The translations under genes were made by a program, and so were the position numbers. A stretch of DNA of 39,370 bases from an uncultured Tessaracoccus sp. (GTDB taxonomy: Bacteria > Actinomycetota > Actinomycetes > Propionibacteriales > Propionibacteriaceae). This document shows positions 24,219 to 31,960 of the stretch, piece after piece (position 1 is the stretch's first letter; each line of letters opens with the position of its first letter). Below the pieces are notes generated by a model, which ran no database searches, was not told where the DNA came from, and saw only the letters and a list, made by a program, of their open reading frames with translations. Where the stretch lies: contig NZ_CAMYPD010000025.1 of the NCBI RefSeq assembly GCF_947286155.1, positions 1-39,370 of the forward strand, written 5' to 3'.

Positions 24219-24386
24219 TCAACCGACCACGGCCTGCAACTCGTCGAGGAGCGCGTTGGCTTCGTCGGCGTTCATCTCGACGACGAGCCGGCCCCCTCCG
24301 TCGACGGGAACACGCATCACGATTCCACGGCCTTCCTTAGTGACCTCCATGGGGCCATCACCGGTGCGGGGCTTCATCGCTGCCAT
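24219..24386 (-). CDS. DUF3117 small protein
   Basis: 55 aa, beginning MAAMKPRTGDGPMEVTKE and ending LLDELQAVVG. This short, highly conserved actinobacterial family (Rv1211-like by memory) has no known function; it forms a compact beta-rich body with a final helix. GAGGAAA lies 6 nt before the ATG. It follows the DivIVA-domain gene by 10 nt on the same strand and ends before the glgA terminator, so it is the last gene of the dapE operon. It is small enough to be missed by length-filtered gene finders. Confidence 0.93.
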   Translation of the reverse strand: MAAMKPRTGDGPMEVTKEGRGIVMRVPVDGGGRLVVEMNADEANALLDELQAVVG

Positions 24387-24396
24387 CGTTGTTTCC

Positions 24397-24792
24397 TCAC
24401 TCTTGAACCGAACTGGTGCCCATTCTATCGTCTGAGCCGAAATCGGCGGGCACTGACTCAGGAATCGGCTCCCCAGCGCCCACCCTGGTGATGAGTTCGT
24501 CGACGAATTGCATGTCGTAGCCGCGCTGCCGGATGGTGAACTCGACAGGGTCGGCGACGATCACGCCGCTGGTCACCAAACTCAGGTACTCATCCACCTC
24601 GGCGCGGTCATAGCCGAACAGTGCCCCAGGGATGCGCACGTCACCGACGTTGTTGGCCGTGATTCGGCCGTCGGGCATGCGCCCCTTCTGCCGGTCGTTC
24701 ACAGGCTCTATCCACTCGCCGAACTTCCCGGTACCGGCGAGCGCGGCGAGCGCCATCACGGCGAAGGCCGCGAGAACGATGATGACCACCAT
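24397..24792 (-). CDS. Small membrane protein with DivIVA-like domain
   Basis: 131 aa. A transmembrane helix at about 1-22 (MVVIIVLAAFAVMALAALAG) is followed by a DivIVA-type stretch: IPGALFGYDRAEVDEYLSLV and a second similar segment IRQRGYDMQFVDELI. Such proteins are found beside the LOG-family gene in actinobacteria (Rv1209-like by memory) and are suspected of acting at the growing cell pole. Its ATG shares one base with the stop of the LOG gene (TAATG), so translation is coupled. The longer frame upstream to 24918 is out-of-frame LOG sequence. Confidence 0.85.
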   Translation of the reverse strand: MVVIIVLAAFAVMALAALAGTGKFGEWIEPVNDRQKGRMPDGRITANNVGDVRIPGALFGYDRAEVDEYLSLVTSGVIVADPVEFTIRQRGYDMQFVDELITRVGAGEPIPESVPADFGSDDRMGTSSVQE

Positions 24793-25520
24793 TATTTGCC
24801 CTGCGGGGTGGGTTCGCCCATGGCGTCGACGGCCGCGTCGATGTTGTCGGTGAGGATGAAGAGGTCGGTGTCGCCGGGTGAGATGCAGCCTCGAGCCTCG
24901 ACCGTGTGCTTCAGCCAATCGACGAGCGGCGACCAGTAGTCGACGCCAAACAGCACGAGCGGGAACTGCGTGACCTTGCCGGTTTGCAACAAGGTGAGCG
25001 CCTCGAAGAGCTCGTCGAATGTGCCGAATCCACCGGGCATGGTGATGAAACCACGGGAATACTTGAGGAACATCACCTTGCGGGCGAAGAAGTACCGGAA
25101 GTTGATGCCGAGGGTGACGTGCTCGTTGATGCCCTGCTCATGCGGCAGTTCGATGCCGAGGCCAACCGAGGTGCCGTCGGCTTCCCGAGCGCCCTTGTTG
25201 CCGGCCTCCATGATGCCCGGACCACCCCCGGTGATAATCGCGAAACCGCGCTCGACGAGGCGTCGCGCCAATTCTTCGCCCGCCTGGTACATGGGGTCGT
25301 CAGGGTTGGTGCGGGCCGAGCCGAAGATGCTCACTGCCGGGGGCAGGCCTGCGAGTGCGTCGAAACCTTCGACAAACTCCGCCTGGATGCGCAGCACGCG
25401 CCACGGGTCGCCCGTCTCCCAGCGGTATTGCTCATCGAGGAGGGCCTGGTCGGCGGTGGGTTGTTTGGCGTGTGCACCGTCGAGCACCAGCGGGCCCTGC
25501 GTGCGACGAAATGGGATCAT
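24792..25520 (-). CDS. LOG family (TIGR00730) Rossmann-fold protein
   Basis: 242 aa, cytosolic. The lysine-decarboxylase-like fold is recognised by GGGPGIMEAGNKGA (98-111) and PGGFGTFDE (162-170), the signature of LONELY GUY cytokinin-activating phosphoribohydrolases. Activity on nucleoside monophosphates such as isopentenyl-AMP is typical of the family, but in bacteria the natural substrate is often uncertain. It is 13 nt after dapE on the same strand, and coupled to the DivIVA-domain gene. Confidence 0.92.
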   Translation of the reverse strand: MIPFRRTQGPLVLDGAHAKQPTADQALLDEQYRWETGDPWRVLRIQAEFVEGFDALAGLPPAVSIFGSARTNPDDPMYQAGEELARRLVERGFAIITGGGPGIMEAGNKGAREADGTSVGLGIELPHEQGINEHVTLGINFRYFFARKVMFLKYSRGFITMPGGFGTFDELFEALTLLQTGKVTQFPLVLFGVDYWSPLVDWLKHTVEARGCISPGDTDLFILTDNIDAAVDAMGEPTPQGK

Positions 25521-25533
25521 CGGGATGCCTTTC

Positions 25534-26598
25534 TTACGGGGTGGGTGTACTCAGCCAGGAACGCAGGCCGTCGGCGCATTGATCGAGTTCTGCGACGTCG
25601 ACCCGTTCGTCCTGTCGGTGAGCGAGGTGGGCGTCACCCGGGCCGTAGTTCACGGCCGGGATACCGAGCTCGGAGAACCGGGCGACGTCGGTCCAGCCGT
25701 ACTTCGGGCGGGCTTCTCCGCCGACGGCCTGCACGAATTCCTGGGCCAGCGCCGCGTCGAGGCCGGGGCGAGCGGCGGGCGAGAGGTCGTCGATGCGGAA
25801 CTCGTGGCCCGCGAACACGTCGCGCAGGTGGGCTAGGGCCTCGTCGGTGGTCTTGTTGGGTGCGAACCGGTAGTTGACGGTGAGCGTCGCCTTCGGGGGG
25901 ATCACGTTGTTGGCCATGCCACCGTCGATGGCTACTGCGTTGAGGCCCTCCCGGTAGCGCAGGCCTTCGACGTCGATCTGCTGTGGTTTGTAGGCGACGA
26001 GCGCGTCGAGCAGGGGTACCAGGGCGTGGATGGCGTTGACGCCCATCCAGCTGCGCGCGGAGTGGGCCGCTTGGCCGGTGACGTCGAACACGATCCGAAT
26101 GGTGCCCTGACAACCGCCTTCGATCTGTGCCGACGTGGGTTCCATCAGCACCGCGAAGTCGCCTTGCACTAGGTCGGGGTGGTTGCGGGCGAGCCGTCCG
26201 AGGCCGTTCTTCGACGCGTCGACTTCCTCGTGGTCGTAGAAGATCCAGGTGATGTCGCGCGATGGTTCGGTGAGCTCTGCGGCCAGCTTGAGCATCACGG
26301 CGATGCCGCCCTTCATATCGACGGTGCCCCTCCCCCACAGCACGTCGCCGTCGCGGCGGGAGGGGAGGTTCGCTTCCACCGGCACGGTGTCGAGATGGCC
26401 GGCGATCACGACGCGCTCGGGGCGCCCCAGCGAGGTGCGCGCGACGATGCAGTCGTCGTCGCGGGTGAGCTCAAGATGCGGAAGGCTGAGGGCCTCCTCG
26501 ACGAGGTTGGCGAGCGCCCGCTCGTTGCCGGAGACGGATTCCACGTCGACGATCTGCGCCAACAAGGTGGCTAGGGGTGCGTCTAGGTCGAGGCTCAT
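25534..26598 (-). CDS. dapE: Succinyl-diaminopimelate desuccinylase
   Basis: 354 aa M20 metallopeptidase-type enzyme that releases succinate and LL-diaminopimelate. Zinc ligands and catalytic residues are in place: H68 (IAGHLDTVPV, with D70), D94 (GRGTVDMKGG), E124 and E125 (DHEEVD), and the late VNYGPGDAHLAHRQDE. A Gly/Ser-rich dimerisation lid (EGGCQGTIRIVFDVTGQAAHSA) lies in the middle. Divergent from dapD; both have leaderless promoters in the 51-nt gap. First gene of the dapE-LOG-DivIVA-DUF3117 unit. Confidence 0.95.
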   Translation of the reverse strand: MSLDLDAPLATLLAQIVDVESVSGNERALANLVEEALSLPHLELTRDDDCIVARTSLGRPERVVIAGHLDTVPVEANLPSRRDGDVLWGRGTVDMKGGIAVMLKLAAELTEPSRDITWIFYDHEEVDASKNGLGRLARNHPDLVQGDFAVLMEPTSAQIEGGCQGTIRIVFDVTGQAAHSARSWMGVNAIHALVPLLDALVAYKPQQIDVEGLRYREGLNAVAIDGGMANNVIPPKATLTVNYRFAPNKTTDEALAHLRDVFAGHEFRIDDLSPAARPGLDAALAQEFVQAVGGEARPKYGWTDVARFSELGIPAVNYGPGDAHLAHRQDERVDVAELDQCADGLRSWLSTPTP

Positions 26599-26604
26599 AC
26601 GACG

Positions 26605-26610
26605 AGCTTA
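26605..26610 (-). promoter_or_regulatory. -10 box for leaderless dapE
   Basis: TAAGCT on the minus strand, a 6-nt spacer, then the dapE ATG at 26598. Confidence 0.55.
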
Positions 26611-26636
26611 GCCAGATCGGCTTGCGCACACTTGGT

Positions 26637-26642
26637 TACACT
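26637..26642 (+). promoter_or_regulatory. -10 box for leaderless dapD
   Basis: TACACT, 7-nt spacer, ATG 26650. The dapE and dapD boxes lie only 26 nt apart and point away from each other, so polymerases on the two promoters would overlap. Confidence 0.55.
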
Positions 26643-26649
26643 GTCGGGC

Positions 26650-27576
26650 ATGACTGAAGCGCGCACAGCTTGGGCCTGGGGCCTCGCCACTATCCACCCG
26701 CAGGGAGTTCTCGACGTCTGGTACCCCGAACCGCAACTCGGGGATGCCGTCACCGACGAGGCGCCCGCCGAACTCGCGGGCGCTCAGGGAGCCGACGACC
26801 TTCGCGGCGTTGAAATGAAGGTGGTTCGCACCCAGGTGCAGCTCGACGACGACCCCGCCGGCGTGGAGGACGCCTATCTGCGTCTCCACTTGCTCTCCGC
26901 GAGGCTGGTGAAACCGCACGAAGTCAATCTCAACGGCATTTTCGGCCAGCTGCCCAACAACGCGTGGACGAATTTCGGCCCGGTGCGCATCCAGGATGTG
27001 CCCAGGGTGCGTGCAGCGCTGCGCGGCAAGGGCGTCCAGCTCACCGTCTACGGCGTCGACAAGTTCCCGCGCATGGTCGACTACGTGGTGCCGACGGGCG
27101 TCAGGATCGGCGACGCTGACCGCGTGCGTCTCGGTGCTCACCTGGCTGAGGGCACCACGGTGATGCACGAAGGCTTTGTCAACTTCAATGCCGGCACGCT
27201 CGGCAACTCGATGGTGGAAGGCCGAATCTCGGCGGGGGTCGTCGTCGGGGCTGGCAGCGACGTCGGTGGCGGCGCCTCGATTATGGGCACCTTGTCTGGC
27301 GGCGGGCAGGAGGTCATCCGGATCGGCGAACGCTGCCTGCTGGGTGCGGAGTCCGGCATCGGCATCTCGCTGGGTGACGACTGCGTCGTCGAGGCGGGCC
27401 TGTACGTCACCGCCGGCACCAAGGTGCTGTTGCCCGAGGGCGACGTGGTGAAGGCGCGCGAGCTTTCCGGCCAGAACGACCTGCTGTTCCTGCGCGACTC
27501 GGTCACCGGCCAGGTGGTCGTGAAGCATCGCCGCAGCAACAAGGTGCAGCTCAACTCCGAATTGCACGCCAACTAA
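26650..27576 (+). CDS. dapD: 2,3,4,5-tetrahydropyridine-2,6-dicarboxylate N-succinyltransferase, actinobacterial type
   Basis: 308 aa. Succinylates tetrahydrodipicolinate using succinyl-CoA. The N-terminus AWAWGLATIHPQGVLDVWYPEP is that of the actinobacterial DapD class; a left-handed beta helix of hexapeptide repeats covers about 160-270 (VRIGDADRVRLGAHLAEGTTVMHEGFVN...). ATG 26650 is set by the leaderless box and start MTEARTAW. Its TAA shares a base with the next ATG (TAATG), coupling it to the lysozyme-like gene. Confidence 0.96.
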   Translation: MTEARTAWAWGLATIHPQGVLDVWYPEPQLGDAVTDEAPAELAGAQGADDLRGVEMKVVRTQVQLDDDPAGVEDAYLRLHLLSARLVKPHEVNLNGIFGQLPNNAWTNFGPVRIQDVPRVRAALRGKGVQLTVYGVDKFPRMVDYVVPTGVRIGDADRVRLGAHLAEGTTVMHEGFVNFNAGTLGNSMVEGRISAGVVVGAGSDVGGGASIMGTLSGGGQEVIRIGERCLLGAESGIGISLGDDCVVEAGLYVTAGTKVLLPEGDVVKARELSGQNDLLFLRDSVTGQVVVKHRRSNKVQLNSELHAN

Positions 27577-28394
27577 TGCGCAAACGCTGGATCATCCTGT
27601 TGCTGATCCTCGCCCTCCTTCTCGGCGTCGGGCTGCTTGGCTGGAGGATGTGGAAATCGGTGCACCACGTGATTACCCCAGAGCGCTGCAGCATCGTGAA
27701 CCCGGAAGGCGAGCCCGTAACCCTCACGGCCGAGCAGGCTCGGATGACATCCATCATCGTCGCGGCCTCCTATGAGGCCGGACTGTCGGAACGGGCTGCC
27801 ACCATTGCCCTGGCGACGGCGTATCAGGAGTCCGGCATCCGCAACCTCGATTACGGTGATCGCGACTCGCTCGGCCTCTTCCAGCAGCGCCCCGATCCGC
27901 GGTTCGACTGGGGCACTGCTGAGGAAATCATGGACCCCTGGTACTCGAGCCTCAGGTTCTACGAGGAACTGGTGAAGTTCAAGGGTTGGGAGACCCGCGA
28001 TATCAACGACCAGGCGCAGAAGGTGCAGCGCTCAGGCCATCCACAGGCGTATCGCAAGCATGTTCCCAACGCGACGGCGCTCGCCGCTGCCACACGCGGG
28101 TCACGGAAGGAAGCCATCACCTGCGCGACGACGCAGAACCTCACCCCTGATCCGAAGCCCATCCAAGAGGTGCTCGATCACATCAGCCAGGTGCAGTACT
28201 CCGTGGAGGGCAACACCATGCGCATCACGGCCGAGTCCGACGAGATGCTCTGGAGCGCCGCCCACCTCGCTGTCTTGAACACGTACGATGCGGGCGTCGA
28301 GTCGGTGCAAGTGCACGATCGCCGCTGGAGCCTCAACGACAAGCATTGGTCGAAAGCGGAGCGGATCGACGGCGCCGTCGTGACGCTCGGCTAG
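27576..28394 (+). CDS. Membrane-anchored lysozyme-like (transglycosylase-like) protein
   Basis: 272 aa. A signal anchor at about 5-23 is followed by an extracellular lysozyme-like region: ALATAYQESGIRNLDYGDRDSLGLFQQRP, in which E85 of YQESG sits where the catalytic Glu of soluble lytic transglycosylases is expected, then DPWYSSLRFYEELVKFKGWE. The C-terminal 90 residues have no family I can name. Homologues are often mislabelled heavy metal transporters. The one-base overlap with dapD (TAATG) puts a wall-active protein and a diaminopimelate enzyme under one promoter. Catalysis is an inference. Confidence 0.75.
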   Translation: MRKRWIILLLILALLLGVGLLGWRMWKSVHHVITPERCSIVNPEGEPVTLTAEQARMTSIIVAASYEAGLSERAATIALATAYQESGIRNLDYGDRDSLGLFQQRPDPRFDWGTAEEIMDPWYSSLRFYEELVKFKGWETRDINDQAQKVQRSGHPQAYRKHVPNATALAAATRGSRKEAITCATTQNLTPDPKPIQEVLDHISQVQYSVEGNTMRITAESDEMLWSAAHLAVLNTYDAGVESVQVHDRRWSLNDKHWSKAERIDGAVVTLG

Positions 28395-28427
28395 TTGGGC
28401 GCCCAACCCTCGCACAGCTGCGCAGCT
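28394..28427. terminator. Two perfect palindromes after the dapD operon
   Basis: GTTGGGCGCCCAAC (28394-28407, starting in the stop codon) and AGCTGCGCAGCT (28416-28427). They mark the end of the dapD unit and may terminate it, but as hairpins they have no free loop; a protein site is an alternative. Confidence 0.4.
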
Positions 28428-28478
28428 TTGGAGCGCGTGCCCGTTGCGCCACAGCACGTTCGCTGGGATAGCATTACA

Positions 28479-28495
28479 TACAATGATTATTCGCA
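28479..28495 (+). promoter_or_regulatory. Regulator gene promoter with possible operator
   Basis: TACAAT at 28479-28484 is a good -10, 28 nt before GTG 28512. Immediately after it TATTCGCA (28488-28495) occurs; the same octamer occurs upstream of the permease operon at 33882-33889, in an AT-rich setting. Possible shared operator for the GntR-LacI regulator. Confidence 0.35.
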
Positions 28496-28511
28496 GTCTC
28501 GGGAGCACGCA

Positions 28512-29609
28512 GTGGCGACACTCTACAGACAGATCTATGAGACCGTGCGCGCCCAAATCGATTCGGGGCAGTTCGACATCGGTGAGCGGCTGGGAACGGA
28601 AAAAGAACTAGCGGAGTCGCACGGCGTCAGCACAATAACGATCAAGCGAGCCCTCAATCTCCTGCGCGACGAGGGGCTCGTGGAGCGAGTGCCTCGTCGG
28701 GGCACATTCGTAAAAGCCCGCACCGCCCAATCGAACACCAACCTCAAGCATTCCAAGCCCTTTATTGGGTGCGTGGTGACGAACTTTGATGACACCTTTG
28801 GAACCCCGTTGCTGGGCGGCCTGTTAGACAGCGCCGCCGAGACGGCAAATTTGATCATTCGACGCTCACTCGGCCAACCCCAACTGGAAGAATCGCTCAT
28901 CACCGATTTCATCGACGACGGAGTGCAGGGGCTCATATTGGAGCCCACATCGTCGCAGTGGGTTGCCCCCAGCGTGCTGGAACTCATCACGCGGCGGTTC
29001 CCCATCGTGATCCTTGACCGCTCACTTGCGGGCATCCCGATTTCCACTGTGGCTAGCGACAACGTCGAAGCTGGCAGAGTGCTGACGCAGCACCTGCTCG
29101 AACTCGGTCATCAACATATCGGGTGGGTGGCCTCGGCAGGCCAGGTGTCAACGCTGCAGGAACGCTACGAGGGTTTCGTCCACGCGCACGCCGCGAACGG
29201 TGTTACGCACAGCCACGACGCCATATTCGATAAGGTCGAAGCGACGATTCCATCGACGACGACGCAGCTTCAAGACGAAGTGGCTGCATTGCGCTCCTGG
29301 GCTAAAGGGCATCCCCACATCACGGCCTTTGTAGCTGGGGAATACAACATTGCGTTGTTACTGAAGGAAGCACTCTCGCAAGAGGGGTTATCAGTGCCGC
29401 AGGATAAGAGCGTGGCCTGTTTCGACCACCCCGATATTACGTACGATCTTTCGGCATTTCGGTTCACCCATATTCGCCAAGATCAACATTCCATGGGTGC
29501 AACCGCGGTTGAACAGGTGCTGAGGCAGATTGAGCAGCCCGAGCTCATCAAGAAGTACGAGCTGCCGACGAGCCTGGTGGTGGGGGCCTCAACCGGGCGT
29601 TGCCGCTGA
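28512..29609 (+). CDS. GntR-type HTH fused to LacI-type sugar-binding domain, transcriptional regulator
   Basis: 365 aa from GTG 28512 (GGGAG six nt upstream). Residues 1-70 form a GntR winged helix (LYRQIYETVRAQIDSGQFDIGERLGTEKELAESHGVSTITIKRALNLLRDEGLVERVPRRGTF); residues 80-365 are a periplasmic-binding-protein-like effector domain of LacI type (GCVVTNFDDTFGTPLLGGLLDSAAE, VASDNVEAGRVLTQHLLELGH). This AraR-like architecture suits a sugar-responsive repressor. It is convergent with the mannanase gene, 12 nt between stops, and is the obvious regulator of the sugar island. The frame is open upstream to 28395, but that part lacks a start signal. Confidence 0.9.
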   Translation: MATLYRQIYETVRAQIDSGQFDIGERLGTEKELAESHGVSTITIKRALNLLRDEGLVERVPRRGTFVKARTAQSNTNLKHSKPFIGCVVTNFDDTFGTPLLGGLLDSAAETANLIIRRSLGQPQLEESLITDFIDDGVQGLILEPTSSQWVAPSVLELITRRFPIVILDRSLAGIPISTVASDNVEAGRVLTQHLLELGHQHIGWVASAGQVSTLQERYEGFVHAHAANGVTHSHDAIFDKVEATIPSTTTQLQDEVAALRSWAKGHPHITAFVAGEYNIALLLKEALSQEGLSVPQDKSVACFDHPDITYDLSAFRFTHIRQDQHSMGATAVEQVLRQIEQPELIKKYELPTSLVVGASTGRCR

Positions 29610-29621
29610 GGCCCCACAGCG

Positions 29622-30701
29622 CTACTTCGCTTTCCGGGTGTCTGCGGCTCGGCCTTCTTCCATCCGGGCTCGCAGTTCGACCGCCATCATGGCGCTCAGC
29701 AGCGTTGAGTACGACGTCTGCGGTTCAGCAGGCTTGCGCCAGTCGTTGGATGGGAGCAGGTAGTCGTCCTTCAGGGATGTCTTCCACAGCGTGTCCGTCG
29801 CCGAGGTGACCAGCTTCTCGATCTTCCCTCGAACGGCGTCTTCCTCGTCGAGCACGTCGTACAGCAATCCCAAGTACCGGTAGCAGATACCTTGGAACAG
29901 CCCGAGGTCCCCACCGTCGCCATGGTCGAGCAGCACCCCTGATTCCTCGAAGATGTCGAGGCATGTGGACGCTGTGCGGGCGGCTTCTTGAAGCAGGCTG
30001 TCGTCCTTGGTGCGAGCCGCAGTCTCGACGAGTGCGCCGATCCAAACGCCCTGGTTGTAGGTGAATTTCCAGTCCACGTCGACCTTGCCGTCGTCTTCCC
30101 GGTTGATTCCGTCTTCGACGACGCCATCGTCTCGTACGAGGTTTCGTCGCATCCATCGCAATGCAATGTCGCACCGGTCGATATGAGGAAGGTTACTGAC
30201 TTTCGCACGCAATCGGTTGCCCAGGATGATAAAAGGCGCATTCGCGGGAGTGTTCTTGTACCAAGGAGAGGGTTTCCTCCATGAAAGGCTCTCACCCAGA
30301 ATAGAGTTCCAGCCGTGCTGGTTGATATGTTCCCAGAGATCCACTGACCGTTGAAAGTGATCGCCATTTCCTGACGCATCGAATAGACGCAGCGACGCGA
30401 GTGCGAGCCACAGCATATCGTCGAAATAGTTATTGAAGAGCTGCTGCTCGTTTCTCTCAATGACATTCTCTACAGTGCGTTCGGCTCGTTGGAGCCATGC
30501 CTCGTCACCGGTGCGATGCCATGCATCAATACGGACGTCGACAACGTGTGCCAGCCACCAGTAGTTGAACACCTCGTCGTTATCTGCTGGGTACGTGTTG
30601 TGCAGAAATTGGGGAGGTGGGGCGTGAAAGAAGTGATCCAAGCTTTCCTGGGCCACATCAGCTCGTGCCGCCCACACCTGCCCGTCAGTATTACTTGGCA
30701 T
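29622..30701 (-). CDS. GH76 family alpha-1,6-mannanase-like glycoside hydrolase, no signal peptide
   Basis: 359 aa, no export signal, so probably cytosolic. The (alpha/alpha)6 barrel and the Asp-Asp pair of GH76 catalysis are seen in NNYFDDMLWLALASLRLFD (D94, D95), with further family segments WKFTYNQGVWIGALVETAART and DHGDGGDLGLFQGICYRYL. GH76 enzymes cut alpha-1,6-mannose links such as the backbone of yeast mannan or lipomannan; mannose-based oligosaccharides are thus the likely substrate, presumably imported by the adjacent ABC system. Its ATG lies 11 nt inside the end of the binding-protein gene, so translation is coupled. Confidence 0.85.
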   Translation of the reverse strand: MPSNTDGQVWAARADVAQESLDHFFHAPPPQFLHNTYPADNDEVFNYWWLAHVVDVRIDAWHRTGDEAWLQRAERTVENVIERNEQQLFNNYFDDMLWLALASLRLFDASGNGDHFQRSVDLWEHINQHGWNSILGESLSWRKPSPWYKNTPANAPFIILGNRLRAKVSNLPHIDRCDIALRWMRRNLVRDDGVVEDGINREDDGKVDVDWKFTYNQGVWIGALVETAARTKDDSLLQEAARTASTCLDIFEESGVLLDHGDGGDLGLFQGICYRYLGLLYDVLDEEDAVRGKIEKLVTSATDTLWKTSLKDDYLLPSNDWRKPAEPQTSYSTLLSAMMAVELRARMEEGRAADTRKAK

Positions 30702-31941
30702 TGTCCTTCAGAATCTTGTTGCCGAGTTCCTCCGCCTTAGCCAAGGCCTGCTCTGCAGTCACTTGCTTACTCATGAACTTCTGGAGCTCTGGGATGAGCG
30801 CCTTACCCTCGACGTCCGAGTAGCCCTTTACCTCGGGGCGTACCGTCGCATAATCCATGGCCTTGATGATGGCGCCATACTTGGGAGACTTCGTGAAGAA
30901 ATCATCGTTCGCGGCCGTGCGGTTACCAGGAATCTGTCCGCTGATCTTGCCGTATTCGAGGGCGTTAGCCTTGTCGGCCATCCATGTAATGAACGCCCAG
31001 CCGCCGTCCTGGTTCTTCGATCCAGCAGGGAGCACCAACCCATGACCGCCCATACCTGCTGCCTTATCGCCCTTCGGGCCAGCAGGGGGCTCGGTGACGC
31101 CGTACTTCAGCGACTTCGCCTTGTCAAAGTCAGCAAACGACCACGGGCCTGTGTACGTCTGAGCGACCTGGCCAGCCGGGAAGGGCATTCCGCCCTTACC
31201 AAAGCCCAATTCGTACACACCTTCATCCATCATTTGCCGCCAGAAGTTGAGCACGCTCAAGCCTTCGGGGCTATTGAATGCGACGGTCTTCATGTCGTCG
31301 CTGATCATCCGGCCGCCAGCTTGACGGATCCACATATTGAATAGGCCGACGTCGTCAAGCATGAATCCAGAGACCTTCAGTGTCTTACCCGAACGCTGGG
31401 TTGTCTTGACGGCGACGTCAAGGAGCTCATCCCAGTTCGTGGGGGGCTTGACTCCCGCCTTGTCGAGCAGTTCCTGGTTGTAGAACAGGCTTCGGTTGTC
31501 GACCGTGAAGGGAAGACCATAGATCTTGTCGTTGACTGTGAGCTCCCTGAGAGCCTGATCGTAAAAATCGTCGGTGGAAATGCCATCCTTCTCCAACATA
31601 GGCCCTATTTCGACGAAGGCTTTCTTCGGAGCGTAGAGGCTGGTCATCCACCTATCCCAGATGACGACATCAGGCACCTGGCCACTCGCCAAACCAGTGA
31701 GCAGCTTCTGCTCGAGCTCCTTCTGGATGACGTACTTTGCCTTGTATTCATCCTGGCTCTTATTGAACTTATCAACGATCGCGAAAATGGGCTTTGCGGC
31801 TTCGTCCGATGATCCGCCCCAAAGAATGACTTCCTTGTTCTTCGAGCTAGATCCCGTCGACCCACCGCCAGAGCAGGCAGCGAGCGATGCAGCAACGCCG
31901 CCGATCATCGCCCCGCTGAACAAGCGCCTTGAGACTTGCAT
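30691..31941 (-). CDS. Sugar ABC transporter substrate-binding lipoprotein
   Basis: 416 aa. Signal peptide with lipobox LAAC (Cys23), then a cluster B (MalE/UgpB-type) binding fold: VILWGGSSDEAAKPIFAIVDKFNKS, DVVIWDRWMTSLY, YGLPFTVDNRSLFYNQELLDKAGV, and TYTGPWSFADF. It should capture an oligosaccharide outside the membrane and deliver it to the two permeases. AAAGGA precedes ATG 31941; the upstream open frame to 32109 is not coding. Gene order permease, permease, binding protein, mannanase is unusual, because the binding protein is more often first. Confidence 0.95.
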   Translation of the reverse strand: MQVSRRLFSGAMIGGVAASLAACSGGGSTGSSSKNKEVILWGGSSDEAAKPIFAIVDKFNKSQDEYKAKYVIQKELEQKLLTGLASGQVPDVVIWDRWMTSLYAPKKAFVEIGPMLEKDGISTDDFYDQALRELTVNDKIYGLPFTVDNRSLFYNQELLDKAGVKPPTNWDELLDVAVKTTQRSGKTLKVSGFMLDDVGLFNMWIRQAGGRMISDDMKTVAFNSPEGLSVLNFWRQMMDEGVYELGFGKGGMPFPAGQVAQTYTGPWSFADFDKAKSLKYGVTEPPAGPKGDKAAGMGGHGLVLPAGSKNQDGGWAFITWMADKANALEYGKISGQIPGNRTAANDDFFTKSPKYGAIIKAMDYATVRPEVKGYSDVEGKALIPELQKFMSKQVTAEQALAKAEELGNKILKDNAK

Positions 31942-31960
31942 TTCAAATTCCTTTCTTTCG

